NCBI GenBank assembly: GCA_003415625.1
Contig: PYIU01000007.1
Span: 1,674,001-1,738,000, forward strand
Direction of reading: 5' to 3'
DNA length: 64,000 bases
DNA from: Aquanectria penicillioides
Taxonomy: Eukaryota; Ascomycota; Sordariomycetes; Hypocreales; Nectriaceae
The translations under genes and the position numbers were made by a program. The notes beneath the pieces were generated by a model that made no database searches, was not told the origin of the DNA, and saw nothing but the letters and a program-made list of their open reading frames with translations. Below are positions 54,373 to 64,000 of this stretch, one piece after another (within the stretch, counting starts at the first letter, position 1; every line of letters begins with the position of its first letter).

Positions 54373-56296
54373 ATGTCTGAATTTCTCGGGTAGGCTGGAC
54401 GTGGTCATCAGCACCTGTCTACGCCCGCTTACGCAGCTATAGGTCTCGTATTTCTCTCATCTCAAAAAGCGACATTCGGTTCGTCCTCGCCACCCGCCTC
54501 TCGTGCCATCGACCGATGCTGACCTCCCCACCAGCTATGTCGGTACCCTCCACGAAATCAACTCGGACGAGTCGACCGTGTCTCTCGAAAATGTGAGATC
54601 CTTCGGAACCGAGGGCCGTAAAGGCAGACCAGAGGAGGAAATCTCCCCCTCGGACCAGGTTTACGAGTACATCGTCTTCCGTGGCAGCGACGTGAAGGAC
54701 CTGCGAATCGAGGAACATCCCAGCATCAAGGAGAACAAGCCTCCTGCTGTTCCCGATGACCCAGCCATCGTTGGCGTGAGTACCACCCCCATCTTCAACC
54801 CCTTTTCTCTTCCCATATGATGAATTATTTCGGATGTAAAATATGTCACTTCGGAAAAGCGCAAAAAATAATGTCGAAATTTCCGTTGCCTTCCTTCTGA
54901 TCTGGGAAATCACACACCTGTCTGTACTGCAATGCATAGTGAGCTCCTCGCTAACCAGGCACTCAAGGCTCGAACTCGTCCTGGTGCTGCTCCGGCGCCA
55001 GCTCCGGCTCAAAATGCTCCTCCCCCTGGAGCTCCGGGTTTCGGCCAGAATCCCTACCCCCCAAATAACTTCTACGCCGGGCCACCTCCTGGAAACTGGG
55101 GTCGAGGCGGCGCTCCCGGACCTGGACTGAACTTCGGGAACATGCCCTATCCTCCTCCTCCAGGATGGTTCCCTCCTGGCCAGGGCTTCCCCCCCGGTGG
55201 TCCTAACGGCCCTGGTGGCCCCGCACCTTGGGGCAACTATCCCTTCCCTCCCGGTCCTGGTGGCCCTGGTGCCCCGGATGCTGCTCAAAACCAACGAGCT
55301 AACCCTGCTGCCGCTCCTCAGGATTCCAAGCAAGTCCCAATCGGCCCCGGTGCCGAACGTGGCAAGACTGCGACTCCCAGTGGACAGGCGGCACCCCCCA
55401 CTGAGCCCAAGTCGTTGGCACAGGGTCCTCGTCAACCCGCCAACGCCCCTACCCCTCCCGTAGAGTCCAAGCCTTCTGTCGAAGAGGTCAAGCAGGCGGC
55501 TGCTGGCTTGAGCCCGAATGGCCAGGCCGTCGACGCAACCAAGATGGCTCCAACTGGACCAAAGAACCACCGGGTTACCCCGGTGATACCTCTCACCGGA
55601 TCCGCCGCGAAGCCTTTCCATCTCCCTGGCGCCTCTGAGCCCGCTGTCAAGCCCAGCATGACCGCCACGCCTGGCAATGTCCAGGACGCGACGAACGCTG
55701 CCCGGGCGGCCGTCGCCGTTGCTATGGCCCAACTCGGGAACAGCGGTGGAAATGCTATGGACAACTTGACCAAGAAGGTCAACGAGATGAGAGTGAACGC
55801 CGTTAGAGGTGCCCCGGTTTCCCGTGGTCGTGGACGTGGCGGACGCGCTCCTGGCACCAAAGTCGATGTTCCTGACTCCGATTTCGACTTTGCTCAGGCG
55901 AACGCCAAGTTCAACAAAGAAGATGTTGTCAAGGAGGCTATTGCTGGCTCGCCATCGACCGAGGTCCCCGAGGGCAACATGGTCGCAGCTCCAGAACCCG
56001 CTGCTACTGGCGATGTCCCTGTGGCGTATAATAAGTCAAGGTCTTTCTTCGACAACATCTCAAGCGAAGCCAGGGAGCGGGCCGAGAACGGAGGCCAGAA
56101 GCCTGGCGGTCGTGAGTGGCGTGGCGAAGAGCAGAGAAAGAACATGGAGACCTTTGGCCAAGGCAGCGTTGACGGTGGATACCGGAACTACCGTGGACGA
56201 GGTCGCGGCCGCGGCCGAGGTAGCCGTGGGGGATACAACCGTGGTGGTCGCGGTGGAAACCGCCCTCAGTACCAGGCAACCCCTACTGCTCAGTAA
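54373..56296 (+). CDS. SCD6: LSm14/Scd6 RNA-granule protein
   Basis: Exons 54373-54389, 54443-54478, 54535-54775 and 54968-56296, 540 residues. Two tiny first exons encode MSEFLG and [12 protein letters not shown], joining [20 protein letters not shown], the LSm14-type Sm domain. The long last exon has a Pro/Gly-rich middle ([16 protein letters not shown]), then [15 protein letters not shown] (the FDF motif that binds the helicase Dhh1/DDX6), [18 protein letters not shown] (FFD/TFG box) and a C-terminal RGG region ([20 protein letters not shown]). Members repress translation and promote decapping in P-bodies; RGG motifs bind eIF4G. Acceptor for the last exon chosen at 54967 because it has a CTAAC branch and restores the frame. 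Confidence 0.93.
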
Positions 56297-57367
56297 TCAT
56301 GGAGTTTTATGGATATGAAAAGACTGGTCTTAATGATGCAACCCAGTCTATAAGTTATGGAACAGGCAACGACTTGCGTTAGACTTGGCCGTTGGCGTGG
56401 GAAATATTAGCCTCGAAGTTGGCTTGGAACAAAACACCTGACATGGCAGGCAATTGGTTTCTCGCAGGTTTCTAATCCCCTTGTATGATGTATCACAACT
56501 CTCGGACTTTTTTTCGATCATATTTCGCCTGCCTGAGACAGGCAGGACACGAATTTCCAATGTCCTTTGAACAGGAGCTTCAAGGAACAATAAATCTGGG
56601 TTTGGAGCGTCACAGGAGCGAGGTCAGCGCGGTTCGGAGTTAGGATTGAATTGAAGAAGGCAGGATTGCGGCGAAGGGGATCGCATGGCAGGTTATTTGG
56701 GGCGGATTGCTTTTCGACCTTTTGAATCAACAAGGGACGGACGGCCTGGCATGGCCTGGCGCGGGTGCATACAAGAGATGATGGCCTGGTTGACGAGAGG
56801 AATGAAGACACAAGAACCAGACAAAATACTAGGGAAACGAGACTTGATGCAACACAGGCGCCATGAAGCATATGTTCCTGTTGAGGGTTGCCCAGACAAA
56901 TATAACACAAAACATCAAGCTCACAAACACATCGTTCTTCGTATGGTGACCAACGTCTTCGTAAAGTTTCTGGTAAAGTGTGAGATGGACAAGGTATCAA
57001 GCTGTGGGCAGAAGGCTGAGTGAATGTTAGTGGCAACATTTGGGAGCTCCGAATTGGGTCGTAGGCAGGCGAAGCCTTTTTTTTTTTTTCAGGCCCCTTC
57101 GCACACTGCCCCGCCAAACGTCATCAATCAGCGACCGGCGTGACACATCGGGCAACCAATCTCAATCCATAGAATAAAAGAAAACCCACACATCAACTCG
57201 CAACTGTTGAACAGCATAGTCGGGTATTGTTCATACGGTAGATACGGTGGCACCCGGCCAAGTCGTGTGTCTTCAGTCGTTCTACGAAGAACTCTTAACA
57301 GTGTTCAAGCAACAGTCGTTGCTCTCTGCCCCTCACCTGGGTGAAAAAAGCACTCCAGCCGCCCACT
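56297..57367. other. Intergenic
   Basis: SCD6 3' flank and RQC1 promoter; an open frame on the minus strand at 56518-57117 has no features. T run near 57076. No gene. Confidence 0.55.
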
Positions 57368-59530
57368 ATGTCCAGCAGACAGATTCGCAAGCTCCAGAAG
57401 CAAAAGGACCTAGAGAAGGTACAGGACCTTGCGGCGCAGGACTCAGATGATAGCGATGGATACCAGGAGCCTGTGGCCGCGAAGCCTCGAGTGAGTCTTT
57501 TTGCGGCGCTCGGTGGGGACGATGACGATGAGGCTCAGGATGAGGATGAAGATGAACCCGAACCTGAGCCCCAGCCAGCGCAGGAAATCGTAAGCGAGGT
57601 GTTGAAGCCTGCAACTGGGAAGAATAAGAAAAAGAAGAAGAAGAAGAAGAAGGTCAAGACACCGGCTGTAGCACCAGATGGCGCTGGTGCCGACGAGGAT
57701 AACGGCGAGGACGAGATCGACAAGGCCATCAAAGAATTGAACATCAACTCCAGCTCCAAGACAATGGCTTTTTTTGGTTACGGTGCCTCAGCTCAGACCC
57801 CATCTCGCTATTTCAACGAGCTCCTCTCCATCAACCCGTACCATCTCAAGGCCATGAATGAGATGCGCAACCTGTTTGGCCGCGAAATCATCGAGTCTGC
57901 CGAGGCTGAAGAAGAGCAGGAGCGCCACCGCCAAAACCGCCGAGGCGCTACCCAGCGCCAGGTCGATCTCGAGACCTTTATTCGAGGCCTTCCTGGGCAA
58001 CCGAAGCTCCCTGAGGTTTCACTGCGCCGAAACGTCTTCATCCAGGGGCGTGAGCATTGGCCACGGCAGACGGCTGGCGGGTTGACCATGCGGGAGATCA
58101 GGAAGGCAGACGACGGTAGTTGGACGGAATATGCATACGTGCATGACCAGAATTACGATGCGGTTCAGGCATTCTTCTTCGCTTGTGTGCAGATCGGTGA
58201 CCCGATGAGGATGGTGCACCTCCTGAAGGAAGTCCGTAAGTCAGCCCGCCTTGATGAAACCACATCTTGAAGCTCGTTACGATGCAAATACTGATGATCT
58301 ACAGCATACCACGTATCAACGCTCCTGCAGGTCAGCAGCGTAGCTAAACAGGACCAAAATATGGCCCTAGCCGCCGAGCTCTGTGAGCGAGCCCTCTTCA
58401 GCTTCGGCCGAGTCACAACTTCGGCATTCCGGCAAGCCATAGAGCAGGGTCGCGCACGCTTCGACTTCCGCCGCCCAGAGAATCGACAGTTCTGGTTGGC
58501 GGGCTATCACTACCTCAAGAGCCTCACACGCAAGGGCACGTATCGGACTGCGCTCGAGTGGGCCAAGCTGATGTACTCGCTGGATCCCCGGGACCCCTAC
58601 GCGATGCGGCACTTCATCCACTTGCTGGCGATCAGGGCTCGGGAGGCCCGCTGGCTGGTGGATTTTCTGGACGAGGTGGAGGCGACGAGCGACAACCGCG
58701 ACTCTGTCTACATCCGGCAGAGCCTGGTGCTGGCCAAGCTTCAGCTCGGCGACGGGGACGGCGCGCGGGCCGAGCTGGAGGCGGGGATGAAGCGGGTGCC
58801 CTGGCTTTATTGCGCTCTGTTCCAGGAGCTCAACCTCGATACGCCGCCATCCATTTGGGGCATCAACGCCGACTCTAATGCGCGGTCCTTCTGGACGAAG
58901 CTTTACATCTACCAAGCTAAGGACCTGTGGAATAATACTCAGGCCATCGGCTTGCTTCAAAGCGTGACCAAGAGCCTAGACAAGGTAGACACCGGCAATC
59001 TGCCAGTGGATGATGCCCCGGCCGACTTAGGCGCTACGAGACTGGCATATTTGGAAGGTCAAACTTCCCTGCTTACGGTTGCACCTAGGGAGCTGCTAGA
59101 TCGTCAGCCCAACTACGAATTTGACCCGTTGCCTCCGCCAGAGGAAGAAAACATCTTCACCGGCGAAGGCACCAAGCTCCCGTGGGTGGAGAGGAGGCAG
59201 CACAACCAGTCGCAGACGAGCGAGATAGAAGCTCGGATGCGGAACCTGTTCGCGCGGCACGCGGCCCCGGCGCCGGGCGGTATTGCAGCGGCGGGGCAGG
59301 TCGACGAGGACGACGAGGCGGCCCTAGCCGAGCTACTAGACGATGAGGAGCTGCAGCGGGATCTCGAGCACGCCCAGGGGGGTAACGGGCCAGGGCTGCT
59401 CGCGGCATTGATGCAACTTCTTGGCGGGGGACAGGGAGCAGAGACAGAAGGGAATGGGAATGAGCGGGATTCAGAGGGGCATGCTGATGAGCCGGAAGGG
59501 GTGCCGGGGGCTTGGCCAGAGGATGAATGA
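57368..59530 (+). CDS. RQC1: Rqc1/TCF25, ribosome-associated quality control factor
   Basis: Exons 57368-58235 and 58305-59530, 697 residues. TCF25-family protein of the ribosome quality control complex that handles stalled nascent chains on 60S subunits with Ltn1 and Cdc48. The start MSSRQIRKLQKQKDLEK is the conserved N-terminal motif. An acidic stretch, then a poly-lysine tract (9 Lys, 57626-57652, nearly all AAG codons), then the conserved helical core (TPSRYFNELLSINPYHLKAMNEMRNLFG; YVHDQNYDAVQAFFFACVQIGDPMRMV; PYHVSTLLQVSSVAKQDQNM) and an acidic, Gly-rich end. The shared phase-1 intron is in the core. The upstream GTG-started extension is not used. Confidence 0.95.
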
Positions 59531-60534
59531 TGACGAGACTGCACATGGTGGTGGTAGCCGCTGATGTTAATGCTTCGGGTGGTCAGGGCCACCTGCCCAG
59601 GGTCAGCGCGTGGCAACGACATGGCAGCACAGATGCTTGTTGGGGATGGCGATTAAGGGGAGGGGGGGTAGGGAGGGGATGGGGATGTAGATTGGAGGGA
59701 CGGAGGGACTGTGTCAGTGCCAGACTCCCTGCCATGACGGTTGATGGACTGAATGGGTCGTTCACGCGCGTGCATCGGCCGAATGTGAACCCGCATTGTT
59801 AGCATTCGTCATTAGCAAGACGTGGGGTGTGTCAATCGCGGGTCCAGGGTTCAGTGTCAAATTCCGAGACGATTGATGGCATGGCATGGCATGGCGTGGA
59901 ATCAAACAGCACGGGATGGGATGGAGAGACAGGATGGGGGACAGGGAAGACGAGACAAGTGGGATTGAGTGGTGCGACCGTACGTGTTGATTGTCGGTAA
60001 GAGAGGGCTTATTTCGAGGCCCAGGGTAAAACACTCAAGACAGACAGCATAGCTCCATGTGGAAATGTGGTGTATGGAGGATGGAGCACCGCGTCCCGAA
60101 GCGCGAGTGCCGTCCGCATCCATGCATCCATTATCGATCCTGCGACGTCGGGCCGTAGGTGGAAGGCTCAGACACATGCCCGTACATACGGAGTATTAGC
60201 ACACAGCACAGCAGTTGCAGGCTCGAATAGTAATACATAGTCCGGGGCTGAGATCAGCGTCAATCAGTATGCGCCGCGTACCGTGTGCGAGTAAGCGATT
60301 GGGGTCCACGTCCAACGCGGAGATGAGGAGGTTCTAGAAAGGGTTGTGGAAGGCCCATTCAGACCACTGGCGTCCAATAGTGAGCGGGCGGCGTGGCATG
60401 ATTCAGGGCTAGTCGAGATCGAGGATAGCCGGACGCGGCGTTGGTAACTTCATTCAGCCCTGCCCTGGTGCTGCCATCGTTTATGAGAGACGATTGCTGG
60501 TGCCGGCGCTGATCAGCGTGACAAGTGAAATTTG

Positions 60535-60553
60535 GGGGGGGGGGGGGGGGGGG
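60535..60553. repeat. Poly-G run (19 nt)
   Basis: Uninterrupted G homopolymer in the gene-free right end. Its exact length is unreliable in most sequencing data. Confidence 0.9.
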
Positions 60554-61853
60554 AAGCGAACTGGGGAGGGGGAGAGGGGAGAGGAGAGAGGAGGATGGAC
60601 TTTTCATCGGAGCCGAGGAAACCGGCGCTAATGCTTAGCCAAAGACAAAATCCATCTGCCATCAATCAGCATCAGCAGGATGCTGTGGGACACACGGACG
60701 TTGGACACTGGGCGCAAGCACCACACGGAGGGAGCAGGACGGACATCACGGAACGGAGAACACGCGCACAGCCATCGGCCGACTGGAATCACCGAGGCAG
60801 GGTGGGAGGGGTTGGAAGGTCGAGGGATGGATGACTGATGAGGGATGCTCCCCCCCCCTCCTATCTCATTCTCTCATCCCTGAAGCCATGGATTGGTTTT
60901 CTGGGTCGACTGGGGAAAGGGGCCCTGTCCAGCTGTCATTAGCTAGACCAAACTCCGGGGCGGACTCATGATGGAGGGCCGGGAATTTCGGCCGTGTCCT
61001 GCAAGAGTCGGGCTGCTCCTCGGTGGATGGTGAGCGAGGCCTGTGGCTGTGGTTGCATGCAAGCAAGCAACACATGGGCCACGGCTCTGCCCACGGCAAG
61101 TGGGCGAGACATGCTACTGTACATGCTGCAAGTTGCAAGTTACAAAGCTACAGACTGCCAGTGCATGTGCGAATTGCAGTGACCTATTGGGGTTGTGAGG
61201 CCTGCGACTCTGGGGCTGAAAAGAAAGGGACTTTAAGGGTCAGGGGGGGGCGCAATACACCTCTCTCAACGGGGGCGTCGTTGGGCAAAAGCCACCAAGC
61301 CCGGCAGATGGGCAAGATGGACTGGGGATTCGGAAACGAGAACACTTCAAACCTAAGCGGAAGAAGCGTTCCCCAAGTGATTCCATAAGATGAGGGTCGG
61401 GTATCGTTCGGTCCCGGGGTTAGCGTCTGTTGTCTGTTCGGCGAGGGATTAGGCCACACCAGGCCGAACAGTTTTGGGTAGAGGCAGAGATGGTGTGGTC
61501 ACCAAAAAGAGGGGGACTTTGATTGCTTTTGCATATCTGCCGACAGATTCCTACTTTTCTCTTTTGGGTTTGTTTAACTTTTTTTTTTTCTTTTCTTTTC
61601 TATGGTATCTGGTATGCATGTTTCTTTTTTTCTTTTTTCTTTCCTTCTTTTTTTCGCGTGTTGCAGAATGGTACCTGCAAAGTGCAGAATTGCAGATTCC
61701 AGATGGCATTGAGCCCGGGGATTGGATGGGAATTGCGCGTGCGTTTTCCTTTGATGTGGTTCTTGGAATTGGCCGGCCTGTCTCGATGCACTGGGCGCCC
61801 CGTTCCATACCTGCTCGAGCTACCTATACATAAGGGACGTAAGGGGGGGAGGG

Positions 61854-61880
61854 GGACAGGACAGGACAGGACAGGACAGG
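61854..61880. repeat. (GGACA)5 tandem repeat
   Basis: Five perfect GGACA pentamers followed by GG. Confidence 0.95.
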
Positions 61881-62580
61881 AAGACAGGGAGGGGGCCCTG
61901 CAGCTGCAACTTGCAGTAGCATACCGCGGACCGACGGAGGGCAGGCATCTGAACAGACGGTCGGCCGAGATGGCGGCCGCCATGGGATTGGTGGTACGCA
62001 CGTACGAAGTAGGTGCAGTAAGCACATTAGATCAATCAGGACGGAATACGGACACTGTACATGTCATCGGAAATTCGGACACAGTCGCAGCAGCAGTTAG
62101 ACAGAGACAGAACGGGGCTGTGCGGACGGACAATGTAATTCGGCGGCCTTGGCCAGGCCGGGGTGGGTGACAGTTTGTTTGTAAATGAAAAATGAAATGC
62201 TCTCGGTTCGAGCTCTGCTGTCTGAGATGGATGGGGATTGGGGCCTGCACGTGCCATGATGCGTCCCTCGCAGGGAGCAGGAGGTAGCATGAGCTGGGAG
62301 CTGGACAGGGCAACGGGGTGGTTGGAATTTGGCTTTTTGAGACCTTGTCGAAGCGATCATGGGTGTCTGGCGACAAGACAGGCATTATTGTTTCTGTTTC
62401 TATTTCTGGGCGTGATTTGTTTCTTCCAGCTCCAGAAGATCAGCACATTGAGCAAGCAGCGAAAAAAAAAATAAGACAAGCCCGGGTCAAGCCAGGACAG
62501 GGTCCGCCGCCAGGTGAACAACCTGGAGGAGGGGGGCCGCCGACGCCACACGGTAAGGCAGCCAGCCAAAAGGAAGAAAG

Positions 62581-62601
62581 AAAAAAAAAAAAAAAAAAAA
62601 A
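62581..62601. repeat. Poly-A run (21 nt)
   Basis: A homopolymer following an AAAGAAAG stretch; no gene depends on it. Confidence 0.9.
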
Positions 62602-62634
62602 GAAAGGCACCGCAAGGTCAAGCAGCCAAGCCAA

Positions 62635-62652
62635 GGTAAGGTAAGGTAAGGT
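62635..62652. repeat. (GGTAA) tandem repeat
   Basis: About 3.5 copies of GGTAA, which also resemble splice donors in series. Confidence 0.85.
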
Positions 62653-64000
62653 GGCGAGGTCGACGATGACATGGCTCGGCAGACCAAAGCAGGCAAAAGT
62701 CGCAGAGGAAAAGGCAAACAAAACCAGGGAGACTCCAAAGCATCGGGAACATCACGTGCTGTCCAGAGGCCGATGAGCCGAGTTGGGAAAGCCAAGCAGG
62801 GCCGAGACCCTGGGTCATGGTCTAGGCCCATCTAAGGGTCCGGCTCCGACGGCGGCCGGCGGTCGATGCATCTGCGCACTGTAGCGGATACGTACCTACA
62901 TATATTACATCAGCAGGGTGCGATGTAGGTCCATAGGTACCTCCAGACGGGAGCACGAAGGTCACAATTCCCCCTCGCCTTATATGCTTCAGACATTGGT
63001 GGTAACGTAGTAGTGCATGTTGCTAGCAGGCGCGCCTCGGCACGGATGGTTTTCCCACGGTGCCTAATTGCCCATTGGGAGAGAATGGCGTTTCAAAACA
63101 AGTAACAAATGTGAGAGTGAGAGAGATGGCTCGAATAGCACACACGGCGCCGGGTACCCTCCCTCCCTCGGCCTCCGGGGGGTGCTCTCCGAAGTGCACA
63201 AGCGTGGCAGGCACTTCCCTGCCTGGTACCTGCCTTACCATGCCTCCTGCAGACCTAGGTCGCTGTAGCTTGCTCTCAACAGCATAAGCAAGGTAGCGAC
63301 TACTGACATCAATTACTACGTTTGGAAGGAATAGTCGTAGTCTCAGCATTTATCCAGTGGCAGCCGCGGCAGTGGCATCTCATCTCACATCAACCATACA
63401 TCACGCCTCATCCTCACCTCACCTCACTTAGTCCAATCCCCTGGTCCAACTTCAGCTCCAGTCCCAGCTCCGGTTCCAGCTCCGGCTCCAGCTGCTCCTA
63501 TCCGTCCAACCTTGCCTCCCAGAATTTTCATTGACTCTCAACGTACATAGTATGTCCCTTTTTTTTTTTCAGCTTGACCATTTTGCCGCGTAAAACACCG
63601 AACCACAAGTGGAAACCAGTACAACATCATCACTCCCTCGTGTCAACCTAGGCTGGCTTTCTCATCTCCCTTTCCCCATACTCCGTATCCTCGGGCTTCC
63701 TACCTCGGAATCGCGTGCGTAAATTCCTAGCTGCAGCCCCACGGACAAACCACCACACCGGTATGGGGGGGCACTGCTTTGTCGGCCGATCGATCCTTTT
63801 CCCCACCACCAACACCGACATCAGCCTGCCCGAAACACTCACTCACTCACTCACACATTCATTTACTGTGCTCACACTCACACGCCCGGCAGACACTAAA
63901 CAGGCATATATGCACAAAGGAGGACCACACCCCATCGATCGCTCAATCTATACTCCAAGTAATATGCGGCCACCTGGCACAACCCCCTAGGCCGCACTCT

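Larger units (their letters stand above)
59531..64000. other. Gene-free right end (4.5 kb)
   Basis: No credible coding region; open frames are short and cross low-complexity DNA (for example the run of Phe codons on the minus strand over the A21 tract). It contains G19, A21, (GGACA)5 and (GGTAA) repeats and T-rich tracts near 61575-61655. From about 63.35 kb to the edge the strand is CT-rich (CTCACCTCACCT, TCCAGCTCCGG), suggesting the promoter or long leader of a gene beyond the right edge. Confidence 0.5.

Noticed and set aside
54437..55732. 431-codon open frame antisense to SCD6
   Set aside because: Arg/Gly/Ser-biased mirror of the Pro/Gly-rich and Sm-domain coding strand; the sense gene is certain.
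58367..58960. 197-codon open frame antisense to RQC1 exon 2
   Set aside because: Mirror of a high-GC coding exon; no independent motif.
62487..62831. Minus-strand frame with a run of Phe codons
   Set aside because: The Phe run is just the A21 homopolymer; flanks have no coding features.

Overview
The window is nuclear DNA of a filamentous ascomycete (Pezizomycotina, probably Sordariomycetes/Hypocreales). The evidence is short introns of about 45-100 nt with CTAAC-like branch sites, compact intergenic spaces, a fungal Zn2Cys6 regulator, a Ppo-type fatty acid oxygenase, an unspecific-peroxygenase-like heme-thiolate protein, and conserved single-copy genes (RPL26, COX11, VTI1, SCD6/LSM14, RQC1) whose exons join in frame once spliced. 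The placement below class is an inference from gene content. All gene models are my own splicing of the sequence, and exon coordinates are given in each entry.

Layout. 1-2.8 kb: a PARP-domain gene (minus) that runs off the left edge. 4.8-6.9 kb: a type II membrane protein (plus). 7.3-8.2 kb: a small SET-domain protein (minus). 8.2-13.7 kb: a gene-free stretch with a long GT microsatellite, leading to 13.7-16.6 kb, a Pro/Gln/Met-rich protein with an N-terminal eIF4E-binding-like motif and an internal in-frame TAG. 17.9-20.1 kb: RPL26 and COX11 (minus). 21-23.5 kb: a six-exon tyrosinase (minus). 25.2-25.9 kb: a small NAD(P)-binding epimerase-like protein (minus). 26.9-28.2 kb: a decayed oligopeptide-transporter pseudogene. 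28.6-29.9 kb: an F-box-like/2EXR-like protein. 30.2-32.1 kb: a secreted HExxH protein. 33.4-34.2 kb: a secreted cupredoxin.

35.6-46.5 kb is the most interesting block. A heme-thiolate (chloroperoxidase-family) enzyme, a large Ppo-type fatty acid dioxygenase, a short-chain dehydrogenase and a Zn2Cys6 regulator lie consecutively. The Ppo P450-like half has no recognisable heme-ligand cysteine, and both its halves carry long Lys/Glu-rich insertions. The heme-thiolate neighbour could in principle supply the missing second chemistry, so this is a candidate oxylipin cluster.

46.8 kb: tRNA-Arg(CCT). 48.2-51.4 kb: a Nudix protein and an FAD amine-oxidase-like protein, convergent. 52.7-59.5 kb: the housekeeping genes VTI1, SCD6/LSM14 and RQC1/TCF25 in tandem. 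59.5-64 kb: gene-free, with many simple repeats.

Several otherwise intact genes need one extra base, an unusual splice donor or a stop readthrough to be continuous (PARP near 2754, COX11 near 19952, Ppo exon 2/3, the TAG at 14555). These are either real lesions or residual assembly errors and are listed separately.
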